Source: JAGQTE01 sp964648005 (GTDB lineage: Bacteria > Actinomycetota > Acidimicrobiia > Acidimicrobiales > Acidimicrobilacustridaceae). Taken from it: a DNA stretch of 21,730 nucleotides. The stretch spans positions 1-21,730 of the forward strand of contig CAZYKR010000039.1 of assembly GCA_964648005.1 (NCBI GenBank). Direction: 5' to 3'. Below, piece by piece: positions 7,595 to 13,973 of this stretch. Position numbers and translations under genes: made by a program. Below the pieces are notes generated by a model. The model was not told where the DNA came from and did not search any database. It saw only the letters and a list, made by a program, of their open reading frames with translations. Position 1 is the stretch's first letter. Each line of letters begins with the position of its first letter.

Positions 7595-7691
7595 GGCCGA
7601 CTTCCCAACCGACCGCTTGCCCTCGAGAGGTGCCGAGGCCGGGCCCGCAGGGCACGGTAGGCGATCGCAGTGTGGAACGGCATGAGATTTA

Positions 7692-7706
7692 CTGACGTGC
7701 CGTCAG
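7692..7706. promoter_or_regulatory. Perfect inverted repeat, possible TetR-type operator
   Basis: CTGACG and CGTCAG form perfect 6-base arms around TGC. The palindrome overlaps the last codon and stop of ybjN and sits about 100 bases upstream of the MFS gene. Arms of this TGACG...CGTCA kind are common in operators of TetR-family repressors, and exporters are common targets. No TetR gene lies in the window. A TACCGT hexamer at 7659-7654 could be the -10 of the MFS promoter. Confidence 0.45.
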
Positions 7707-8173
7707 CGGTCGCCGAACTTCGACGCGAAGCCGATGCGGATCGCCGGCCGGAAGCACAGCTCGACGGCGGCGTACACCGTCCCCAGCACCCAGTCGAGGG
7801 CGTCCTCGTCGACGTGATCGACGGCGAGGTGGCCCACCAGGAAGATCGCATCCTCGGCGCCGATGGCCAGCTGCACGCCGTAGAGCTTCAGATTGCGGCG
7901 CAGCAGGTGTTCGTAGAGCACGGCGTGGTGCTCCTCGGGCGCCGGCATGAGGAACGTCTCGTAGGCCAAGGTGCGCTGCCCGAGCGTGAACCAGATGGAG
8001 TAGACGTCCTTCTCCTCGCCGTGGACGCGCACGTACCAGCGCCGCTCCCCCGGCTCGCCGCGCTCGACCGCACCGACGACAGGGTTGGAGGCCGACGCCT
8101 CGCCGAGCCAGGCATCGATCAACGCCTCGACGCGATCGAGCTGTTCGGGCGTAGCGGGCTCGTCGAGGCTCAT
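7703..8173 (-). CDS. YbjN-domain protein (Rv0487-like)
   Basis: This 156-residue soluble protein has the YbjN/T3SS-chaperone-like fold signature: an N-terminal helix (EQLDRVEALIDAWL), a strand pair with RWYVRVHGEEKDVYSIWF (about 45-62), then LRRNLKLYGVQLAIGAEDAIFLVGHL and a final helical part. A homologue of this type (Rv0487) follows mshA in mycobacteria, and the same order occurs here: the ATG at 8173 overlaps the mshA stop as ATGA, so the two proteins are probably co-translated. The molecular role is not established; conservation of the pairing suggests a link to mycothiol synthesis or to MshA stability. Its 3' end overlaps the operator-like palindrome. Confidence 0.82.
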   Translation of the reverse strand: MSLDEPATPEQLDRVEALIDAWLGEASASNPVVGAVERGEPGERRWYVRVHGEEKDVYSIWFTLGQRTLAYETFLMPAPEEHHAVLYEHLLRRNLKLYGVQLAIGAEDAIFLVGHLAVDHVDEDALDWVLGTVYAAVELCFRPAIRIGFASKFGDR

Positions 8174-9393
8174 CCGCAGCGCACCGGCGAGCGTGCCGCC
8201 AGGTCGGCGTAGACGCGGCGCAGGCGGCCGGCCGTCGTCGACCAGGTGTAGGTGCTCGCCTTGCGCGCCGCCGCCGCGCCGAGCTCGGCCGCCCGTGCGG
8301 GGTCCGCCAGGATCGGCGCCACCGCGGCGGCGTAGGCGTCGGCGCCGTCGCCCTCGACCAGCTCGCCCGTCCGGCCCGGCTCGACGATGGTCGTCAACCC
8401 GCCGACCGCGGCGGCCACCACCGGAGTGCCACAGGCGGCGGCCTCCAGGGCGACCAACCCGAACGACTCGGAGCGGCTCGGCACCAGCACCACGTCGGCG
8501 GCGCGGTAGTAGGTCGACAGGAGGTGATGCGGCTGCGGCGGGATGACGCGCACCCGGTCGCGCACACCCGTGCGCTCGGCGATGGCGAGTGCCTCGGCCA
8601 GCTCGGCCTCGCCCTGCGTGCCGGACGGTCCGCCGACGACGACCAACGTGGCGTCCGGGTCGTCGAGCAGCGCCAGCACCTCGACCGCCAGGGTGAGCCG
8701 CTTCAGCGGCTGGATCCGACCGACGAACAGCAGGACGCGCCCGTCACCCAGGCCGAGGGCCGCTCGGGCGCCGGCACGGTCGCCGGGCGCGAAGAAGGCG
8801 TGATCCACCCCCGGGGGCACGATCTCGATGCGGTCGCGGCGGGCGCCGTAGTGCGCCACCAGGTCGTCCGCCTCGGCGACGCCCGAGGCCAAGATGACGT
8901 CGGAGCAGCCGATGACCTCGGCTTCGGCCTCGATGCGATGCTCGGGCTCGGGGTCACCGGTGATGGCCTTGACGCGCGCCAGCGTGTGGAACGTCGACAC
9001 CAGCGGCAGCTCGAACTCGTGCTTGAGCCGGTGACCGGCCAAGCCCGACAGCCAGTAGTTGGCGTGGATCAGGTCGACCGGCTCGGCGGTCACGAGGTGG
9101 GCGCGCACCCCGTCGACGAACTCGTCGACGATCGACTCGAGCTTCTCCTTGGGCAGGTCGACCGGGCCGGCGTCGACGTGGACGACGCTGAACCCCGGCT
9201 CGACCTCGACCACCGCCGGCAGCTCGTCGCTCCAGCGCCGCACGTACACGGTCGAGGCCACGCCGGCCTGCGCCAGCGAGCTGACGAGCTCCCGCACGTA
9301 CACGTTCATCCCGCCGCTGTCGCCCACCCCGGGCAGCGCCAGGGGTGACGAGTGCAACGAGAGGACGGCGACGGTGGTCACGGAGACGGTCAA
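8170..9393 (-). CDS. mshA: D-inositol-3-phosphate glycosyltransferase (mycothiol synthesis)
   Basis: MshA transfers N-acetylglucosamine from UDP-GlcNAc to 1L-myo-inositol-1-phosphate (D-inositol-3-phosphate), the first committed step to mycothiol, the main thiol of Actinomycetota. The protein is about 407 residues, a GT4-family retaining enzyme with a GT-B fold. Near the N-terminus is the MshA-typical HSSPLALPGVGDSGGMNVYV (14-33). HANYWLSG and STFHTLARVK follow. The donor-site part has LLFVGRIQPLKR and the E-x7-E motif in ESFGLVALEAAACGTPVVA. TTG at 9393 overlaps the stop of the XRE gene as TTGA and GTG at 9381 is an alternative; I prefer the coupled TTG but the choice is open. It sits third in a four-gene overlapping operon with rsiG, an XRE regulator and ybjN. 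The other msh genes are not in the window. Confidence 0.92.
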   Translation of the reverse strand: MTVSVTTVAVLSLHSSPLALPGVGDSGGMNVYVRELVSSLAQAGVASTVYVRRWSDELPAVVEVEPGFSVVHVDAGPVDLPKEKLESIVDEFVDGVRAHLVTAEPVDLIHANYWLSGLAGHRLKHEFELPLVSTFHTLARVKAITGDPEPEHRIEAEAEVIGCSDVILASGVAEADDLVAHYGARRDRIEIVPPGVDHAFFAPGDRAGARAALGLGDGRVLLFVGRIQPLKRLTLAVEVLALLDDPDATLVVVGGPSGTQGEAELAEALAIAERTGVRDRVRVIPPQPHHLLSTYYRAADVVLVPSRSESFGLVALEAAACGTPVVAAAVGGLTTIVEPGRTGELVEGDGADAYAAAVAPILADPARAAELGAAAARKASTYTWSTTAGRLRRVYADLAARSPVRCG

Positions 9394-9752
9394 CCCCGCG
9401 CCGGCGCCGGAGATTCCGCCCGGAACGATTCGTAGATGCTGATCAGGGCGCGCTTCTGGTCCTCGGTGAGGTGCACGTCGCGCCGGATGTGGCCGACGAG
9501 GTCGCCGTCGGCGGGCGGCTCGTCGAGGATGCCCGCCCGCACGTAGAGCGTCTCGGACGAGATCTCCAACGCTCGGGCGATGTTCTGGAGGATCTCCGCC
9601 GACGGACGGCGCAACCCCCGCTCGATCTGGGAGAGGTACGGGTTGGAGATGCCCGACAGCTCCGAGAGCTTGCGCAGCGACAGCTCGCCGCGGTTGCGCT
9701 GCTCCCGGATGAACTCGCCCAGCTCGTTCCAGCGCTGCTCGAGCTCGTTCAT
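9390..9752 (-). CDS. XRE-family HTH regulator (Rv0474-like)
   Basis: This 120-residue protein has a Cro/C1-type helix-turn-helix at about residues 12-68: LGEFIREQR, then SLRKLSELSGISNPYLSQIE, then RGLRRPSAEILQNIARALEI. A short C-terminal helical tail (LTEDQKRALISIYESF) could be a dimerisation or sensing element. The sequence resembles the small XRE regulator Rv0474 of mycobacteria. Its ATG at 9752 overlaps the rsiG stop (ATGA) and its stop overlaps the mshA start (TTGA), so it is embedded between the two. It may regulate this operon, but no operator was identified. Confidence 0.88.
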   Translation of the reverse strand: MNELEQRWNELGEFIREQRNRGELSLRKLSELSGISNPYLSQIERGLRRPSAEILQNIARALEISSETLYVRAGILDEPPADGDLVGHIRRDVHLTEDQKRALISIYESFRAESPAPARG

Positions 9753-10270
9753 GTCTCCAGCAGCGTCTCGACGGACGCCTCGCCGGTCCGGTACCGCCGG
9801 GTGATCTCGGCCTGCAACGCGTCGATCACGTCGAAGGCGGCCTGCCGCAGCGCCGACACCTTGCCCTCGAAGTCGCGCAGCTCCTCGGCGAACGCCGTGA
9901 GGTCGGCGTCGGACATCTCGGGCACGGTGGCCATCCGGTGCGCCGAGGCGATGGCCCCCAGCTCGGCGACGAGATCTGGGTCGAGGTCGGTCGGCTCGAG
10001 CGTCTGCACCAGCCGGCCGGTGCCCGCCGGGCGTGCCTGCTCCCCCAGCGTCTCGGGCAGCGACGCCACCATGCCGGCCAGATCCGACGGCCCGGAGCCG
10101 TCCGCTCGGCGCGCCAGCTCGTGGCGCACGATGTCGAGCGGGCCCTGCACCATCCGCCGGAGGTACGACAACCCGGTCTCCTCGCCGACGCAGGCGTCGC
10201 GTCGAGCACGCACGTCCTCCAACGACAGCGCCGTGAGATCGTCGAGCTCTGCAGGATCGGGCATGGGCAT
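9749..10270 (-). CDS. rsiG: RsiG-like c-di-GMP-binding anti-sigma factor
   Basis: This 173-residue, mostly helical protein carries the signature of RsiG, the Streptomyces protein that sequesters sigma WhiG when armed by cyclic di-GMP. The repeat motif E-x3-S-x2-R-x3-Q-x3-D is complete once, at E31, S35, R38, Q42 and D46, inside LSYLRRMVQGPLD. A second copy in the C-terminal helix reads E135, S139, R142, F146, D150, with Phe in place of Gln. The two helices would form the antiparallel coiled coil that clamps a c-di-GMP dimer. The final segment RRYRTGEASVETLL is also typical. The ATG at 10270 has AAGGA 8 bases upstream; ATG 10264 is an alternative. No WhiG-type sigma gene is in the window, so the partner is unknown. 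Family membership is well supported; anti-sigma activity is inference. Confidence 0.8.
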   Translation of the reverse strand: MPMPDPAELDDLTALSLEDVRARRDACVGEETGLSYLRRMVQGPLDIVRHELARRADGSGPSDLAGMVASLPETLGEQARPAGTGRLVQTLEPTDLDPDLVAELGAIASAHRMATVPEMSDADLTAFAEELRDFEGKVSALRQAAFDVIDALQAEITRRYRTGEASVETLLET

Positions 10271-10321
10271 GGTCCTCGTCCTTGCGGCACCCCGCGCCGC
10301 CGCTCGAGGTGTGCGCAGGTC

Positions 10322-10327
10322 AGCGTA
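10322..10327 (-). promoter_or_regulatory. Possible -10 for the rsiG-mshA operon
   Basis: The minus strand reads TACGCT in the 96-base gap between the CdsA-like gene and rsiG. This would give a leader of roughly 45 bases containing the AAGGA Shine-Dalgarno (10283-10279). It is the best TAnnnT candidate in the gap, but such hexamers arise by chance and no -35 is obvious. Confidence 0.3.
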
Positions 10328-10366
10328 GCCCTCGCGCCGGCAGGACTCCCAGGGAGGGCGGTCGGC

Positions 10367-11425
10367 TCAGGCCACGCCGAGGTACGACCAGAACAGCACC
10401 AAGAACGCCGGACCGGCCACCATCAACGAGTCCAGCCGCCGCAGCGCAGGCGCCTCGGCGCTGGCGGCCGGCAGGGTCAGCGACGCCGCCACCTCGCCGA
10501 AGGGGGCGCACAGGCCGACGACACCGCCGAAGATCCACGGATGCTGGGCGTCGGCGAACGGCTCCAGTTCGAACACGCTCACCAGGACGCTGATGGCGAA
10601 CGCCCCGACGCCGACGACGATCAGGCCGGCGAAGATGCCCGGCAGCGGTGTCGCCGCCTCGGCCCCGACCATGAAGTTGCCGACGTCGAAGGCCGTCACG
10701 AACCCGATCAGCAGCAGTGCACCCACGATGCTCGTGCGGTACATCAACACCGGCGACGCCGCCGCCAGACCGACGAAGACGCTGATGCGCACGGTCATCC
10801 CCGCCGAGGACAGGAACGGCTTGCGCCGCCGGCGGCGCAGCAGGGCGGCCACCAACGCCAACACGACGACGGCGATGGCCACGGCACCGGTCAACCCGAC
10901 GCCCCAGATCGCCGCCACCGGCATGCCTCCGGCACCCAACGCCGCCACGAGACGGTTGGGCTGGCTCCCGACCTTGCGCCACTCGCGTCCCGCCTGCAGC
11001 GCGGCGATGGCGGCGATCAGCCCGTAGAGGGCGCCGAGCCAGGGCAACCCGGCCCAGAACGCACCGGCGAGCACCACGGCCCACAGCACACCCACGCGGA
11101 TCCGGGGCCCGTGCAGGTCGGGCATGGCGAACACCCGGGCCAACCCGCGCGGCGCCGGCACCGCCGGCAGCGACCCGGTCGTGGGACCGGCCGGTAGGGG
11201 CGCCCGGTCGAAGCCACCCGGCAGCGATGCAGGGCTCGATGCCGAGGACGAGGGCGGTGACGTCCGAGCCGGCGACGGCGACGCGGCCGGCTCGGTGGAG
11301 CCGGCAGGCGCGGTGGACGCGGCGACGGCGGGGGCAGCGCCGGTGATCGTCGGCGCCGCCGCGGTCGGCGGCGGCTCGATCGATGGCGGGCGCGCCGCCG
11401 GCGTCGCCCGTGGCGTCGCGCTCAC
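10367..11425 (-). CDS. Degenerate CdsA-like (phosphatidate cytidylyltransferase family) membrane protein
   Basis: The protein is 352 residues from the GTG at 11425. The first ~100 residues are low-complexity Ala/Pro/Ser/Thr sequence, probably disordered. The rest is a multi-spanning membrane domain that recalls CDP-diacylglycerol synthase: AFDVGNFMVGAE resembles the family NDxxAYxxG segment, and RRLDSLMVAGP near residues 329-339 matches the end of the CdsA signature. However, the region that should hold the K-R, K-D and PGHGG residues is shortened to ASLTLPAASAEAPAL. Loss of these metal- and substrate-binding residues suggests it does not make CDP-diacylglycerol. The GTG overlaps the MoaD-like stop (GTGA) with GGAGGG (11436-11431) 5 bases upstream, so this start is well supported despite the open frame continuing to 11530. 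Function is unknown. Confidence 0.65.
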   Translation of the reverse strand: MSATPRATPAARPPSIEPPPTAAAPTITGAAPAVAASTAPAGSTEPAASPSPARTSPPSSSASSPASLPGGFDRAPLPAGPTTGSLPAVPAPRGLARVFAMPDLHGPRIRVGVLWAVVLAGAFWAGLPWLGALYGLIAAIAALQAGREWRKVGSQPNRLVAALGAGGMPVAAIWGVGLTGAVAIAVVVLALVAALLRRRRRKPFLSSAGMTVRISVFVGLAAASPVLMYRTSIVGALLLIGFVTAFDVGNFMVGAEAATPLPGIFAGLIVVGVGAFAISVLVSVFELEPFADAQHPWIFGGVVGLCAPFGEVAASLTLPAASAEAPALRRLDSLMVAGPAFLVLFWSYLGVA

Positions 11426-11679
11426 CGATGCCCTCCGGAGGTCGCGCCACCCGAGACCGGCGGCAGCACGGCCACCTCGTCCCCGTCGCGCACGGCGGTC
11501 GTCGGCGTCACCGGCTCGCCGTTGACCCACACCTGCGCGTCGGCGAGCACGGCGGCGAACGTCGCGCCGTAGCGAGCACGCGCCGCGTCGAGCACCTCGG
11601 CCACCGTCGAGCCGGGCACCTCATCCGTCCGGAGGCCGGCCGCCTCACGGGCAGCGGCGAACAGCCGCAACGTGGCCAC
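11422..11679 (-). CDS. MoaD/ThiS-family ubiquitin-like sulfur carrier
   Basis: This 85-residue protein has the beta-grasp pattern of MoaD: LRLFAAAREAAG at the start, a central helix (VAEVLDAARARYG), and VWVNGEPVTPTTAVRDGDEVAVLPPVSGG at residues 50-78. MoaD carries sulfur as a C-terminal Gly-Gly thiocarboxylate for molybdopterin synthesis. Here seven residues (ATSGGHR) follow Gly77-Gly78, so the diglycine is not terminal and would need trimming or is not used. The start is GTG 11679, with TAGCCT ending 6 bases before it. No moaE, moeB or other cofactor gene is adjacent. The stop overlaps the CdsA-like gene and the extra codons contain that gene's Shine-Dalgarno. The fold is well supported; the pathway is uncertain. 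Confidence 0.82.
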   Translation of the reverse strand: MATLRLFAAAREAAGLRTDEVPGSTVAEVLDAARARYGATFAAVLADAQVWVNGEPVTPTTAVRDGDEVAVLPPVSGGATSGGHR

Positions 11680-11685
11680 CGCACG

Positions 11686-11691
11686 AGGCTA
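11686..11691 (-). promoter_or_regulatory. Putative -10 of leaderless moaD-like promoter
   Basis: The minus strand reads TAGCCT followed by 6 bases and then the GTG start at 11679. No Shine-Dalgarno can fit in that interval, so initiation on a leaderless mRNA is the simplest reading. The 107-base gap also carries the divergent promoter of the phosphatase gene. Confidence 0.42.
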
Positions 11692-11773
11692 GTGCTCCGA
11701 CGTGCGGCGGCTGCGCAGCGCCGGCACGCCCGGCGCAACGCCAACTGCGTTCGGGAGCGCCACCACGCTTCGG

Positions 11774-11779
11774 TAGGGT
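11774..11779 (+). promoter_or_regulatory. Putative -10 of leaderless phosphatase promoter
   Basis: TAGGGT is followed by 7 bases and then the GTG at 11787. The spacing matches the other leaderless candidates in the window. TTCGGG at 11750-11755, 18 bases upstream, is a weak -35 candidate. Confidence 0.42.
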
Positions 11780-11786
11780 CGACGCC

Positions 11787-12356
11787 GTGACCACCCGACT
11801 GCTGCTCGTCCGCCACGGCGAGAGCGAGTGGAACGCCTCCGGCCGCTGGCAGGGCCAGGCCGACCCACCCCTCACCGACACGGGGAAGCTCCAGGCCGGC
11901 CGTGCCGCCGAGCGCGTCGGCGCCGTCGACGTCATCGTGTCGTCCGACCTCGAGCGTGCACAGCACACGGCGGTCATCATCAGCGAGCTCATCGGCGTCG
12001 GACCGGTCATCGTCGACGAGCGCTTCCGCGAGCGCGACGCCGGGCCGTGGTCCGGGCTCACCCGCCCCGAGATCGAAGCGGGCTGGCCGGGCTTCCTCGA
12101 GTCAGGTGACCGGCCCGTAGGCTTCGAGACCGACGACGCCCTGTGGACCCGCGTGTCGTCCGGACTCGGCGCCGTCGAGGCGGCCTGGCGGGGCGGCACG
12201 GTGCTCGTGGTCACCCACGGCGGCGTCGTCTACACGACCGAGCGCGTGCACGGCATCACGACGCACGAACGGCTCCCGAACCTGGGCGCCATCGAGGTGG
12301 TGCACCACGGCGACCGTCTCACCCTGGGTGAGCGCCTCGCCCTCGGCGAAGCCTGA
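11787..12356 (+). CDS. Histidine phosphatase superfamily protein (phosphoglycerate mutase-like)
   Basis: This 189-residue protein opens with LLLVRHGESEWN; the RHG motif at residues 9-11 holds the catalytic His10 that is phosphorylated during turnover. DPPLTDTGKLQA, SSDLERAQHTA and the acidic FRERDAGPWSG follow in family order, and the second catalytic His is in VLVVTHGGV. Its length is short for a cofactor-dependent phosphoglycerate mutase (about 230-250 residues) and fits the small phosphatases (CobC, GpmB, acid phosphatase-like) better. In mycobacteria a mutase gene lies close to mshA; here a paralogue lies 2.4 kb away but on the other strand, so the relation may be coincidental. The substrate is not predictable. 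The GTG start is supported by the TAGGGT element 7 bases before it. Confidence 0.9.
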   Translation: MTTRLLLVRHGESEWNASGRWQGQADPPLTDTGKLQAGRAAERVGAVDVIVSSDLERAQHTAVIISELIGVGPVIVDERFRERDAGPWSGLTRPEIEAGWPGFLESGDRPVGFETDDALWTRVSSGLGAVEAAWRGGTVLVVTHGGVVYTTERVHGITTHERLPNLGAIEVVHHGDRLTLGERLALGEA

Positions 12357-12367
12357 ACCCCTCCGTT

Positions 12368-12411
12368 CTGGTGGTGCAACCGGTCGCCAAACCGACCGGT
12401 TGCCCTACCAG
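12368..12411. terminator. Strong hairpin between convergent genes, likely bidirectional terminator
   Basis: GCAACCGGTCG at 12376-12386 pairs perfectly with CGACCGGTTGC at 12393-12403 across a 6-base loop, giving an 11-bp stem. CTGGT (12368-12372) and ACCAG (12407-12411) can extend the stem beyond a partly unpaired 3-base junction on each side. It lies 12 bases after the phosphatase stop and 30 bases after the kinase-like gene on the other strand, so it can serve both. There is no T-tract, as is common for hairpins in GC-rich actinobacteria. Confidence 0.72.
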
Positions 12412-12440
12412 TACGAGGGAACGGCCCGAGTCGGCCTGCG

Positions 12441-13898
12441 TCAGCGGAAGCCGCGGTCGCGCTTCCAGGCCAGCTCGAGCTCGCCGAGCTCGGTCGCCGG
12501 TGCGCCACCGTGGCGGTACTCGTCGAGGATGCCCCGCCAGCGGTTGCGCGCCTCGAGCCGTCCGAGCAGCGCCGACACGCCCCACACCACGCGGTCGAGG
12601 ATCACGAAGCTCGGGGGCATGTTGATGTTGCGGATCACGTCGGCGTACGGGCCCTGCAGGTCCATCACGTTCTGCAACGCCTCGGTCGTGTACTCGGGCG
12701 TGAAGGTGAACTCCTCCACCATGTACGCCCGGTAGGGCGCCGAGACACAGGCGAACACATGCGGCGCGTCGAGCCCGTGGTCCCGCCGGATGAACCCCAC
12801 GTCCTCCATGGCGGCGACCATCTCCGGCACCTGCTGGTCCATCACCAGGTCGAGGATGGGGATGAGCTGCTCGAACTCGTCCGCCGACCAGCGCTTCACG
12901 AGCCCGAAGTCGAAGAACGTGACCGAGCCGTCGTCGTGGAACCGGTAGTTCCCGGGATGGGGGTCGCCGTTGAAGACCCGGTGCTCGTGCACCGAGCCCT
13001 GAGCGAAGCGGAACACCACCTCGGCGGCGCGCTGGCGCTGCTGCGGCGTCGCCTCCTGCTCGAACTCGCTCCACCCGATGCCGTCGATCCACTCGGTCGT
13101 GAGCACCTTCTCCGACGACAGCTCCGGGACGACCTTGGGGATTCGGATGAAGGGGTGGTCCCGGTACCGCTCCCAGAACTCGGTCTGGCACCCCGCTTCG
13201 AGCGTGTAGTCGAGCTCGTCGTACATCCGCGCCCGCAACTCGTCGACCAGGGCCTTCACGTCGAGCCCCTTGAGCGCTACGGCTGAGAACATGCCGTACA
13301 GCAGCTCGGCGTTGTCGAGGTCGTGCTTGATGGCCGAGCCGACCCCGGGGTACTGCACCTTGACCGCCACCTCGCGCCCGTCGTGCAGCACCGCCCGATG
13401 CACCTGACCGATCGATGCCGCCGCCACCGGCACCGGGTTCCAGTCGAGGAAGAGCCGCTCGGGGTCGTCGCCGAGCTGCTCGCGCACCACCGACTCGGCG
13501 AGCGACGGCGCCATCGGCGGGACGTCCTGCTGCAGGGTCGCCAGCGCGGCGCGCGCTTCGGGGGGCAGACCCTCGGCGATGAAGCTGACCATCTGGCCGA
13601 GCTTCATGATGGCGCCCTTCATGTTCCCGAGCTCGGCGGCGACGTCCTCCGCCGTGCGGATGGCGAACTGCTCCTCGAGCTCGGCGCGCCGCACCTCGTC
13701 CCGGCCCACGCCGCGCACCTTCACCACGGCGAAGTGCGTGCCGCGCCGTGCCGTCAGCTTCCAGATGCGCACCTGGCGGCGGAGGCGCTCGCGCTGGTCG
13801 GCGTCGCGCAACACCCGCCGGACGCCCATCGTCGCCGCCGCGCCCAGCGCCACGCCCAGGCCCACGCTCGCCACGGCGAGCTTCCCCCGTGCCCTCAC
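12441..13898 (-). CDS. ABC1/UbiB-family (AarF/ADCK) atypical kinase-like protein
   Basis: This 485-residue protein has the atypical kinase fold of the ABC1/UbiB/ADCK family, whose members support quinone or other lipid metabolism as ATPases or kinases. The N-terminal hydrophobic segment (LAVASVGLGVALGAAATMGV) suggests membrane attachment. The KxGQ region (IMKLGQMVSF), the Ala-rich nucleotide loop (VAAASIGQVHRA), the lysine strand (EVAVKVQYPG), the catalytic stretch FNGDPHPGNYRF and the metal-binding DFG (TFFDFGLVKRW) all appear in order. No quinone gene is nearby, so the target is unknown. The start is GTG 13898 with TAGGTT 8 bases upstream. The preceding ispD stop is 76 bases away, and the gene ends opposite the bidirectional hairpin. 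Confidence 0.92.
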   Translation of the reverse strand: MRARGKLAVASVGLGVALGAAATMGVRRVLRDADQRERLRRQVRIWKLTARRGTHFAVVKVRGVGRDEVRRAELEEQFAIRTAEDVAAELGNMKGAIMKLGQMVSFIAEGLPPEARAALATLQQDVPPMAPSLAESVVREQLGDDPERLFLDWNPVPVAAASIGQVHRAVLHDGREVAVKVQYPGVGSAIKHDLDNAELLYGMFSAVALKGLDVKALVDELRARMYDELDYTLEAGCQTEFWERYRDHPFIRIPKVVPELSSEKVLTTEWIDGIGWSEFEQEATPQQRQRAAEVVFRFAQGSVHEHRVFNGDPHPGNYRFHDDGSVTFFDFGLVKRWSADEFEQLIPILDLVMDQQVPEMVAAMEDVGFIRRDHGLDAPHVFACVSAPYRAYMVEEFTFTPEYTTEALQNVMDLQGPYADVIRNINMPPSFVILDRVVWGVSALLGRLEARNRWRGILDEYRHGGAPATELGELELAWKRDRGFR

Positions 13899-13906
13899 AG
13901 GCGGCG

Positions 13907-13912
13907 AACCTA
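13907..13912 (-). promoter_or_regulatory. Putative -10 of leaderless ABC1-kinase promoter
   Basis: The minus strand reads TAGGTT, then 8 bases, then the GTG at 13898. No Shine-Dalgarno lies between. The element lies in the 75-base gap after ispD and would allow expression independent of carD-ispD. Confidence 0.4.
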
Positions 13913-13973
13913 GCGCCGGCTGGGCAGGCGCACGCAGTCCGCGCTCGCCCGGCAGCGCCGGCGGCGCGGAGGC

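Noticed and set aside
9938..11197. Plus-strand open frame of 419 codons opposite rsiG and the CdsA-like gene
   Set aside because: Low-complexity Arg/His/Gln/Gly composition and complete antisense overlap with better-supported genes.
13955..13967. GCGCC-ggc-GGCGC hairpin after ispD
   Set aside because: The 5-bp stem with a 3-base loop is too weak in a 70% G+C region to call a terminator.
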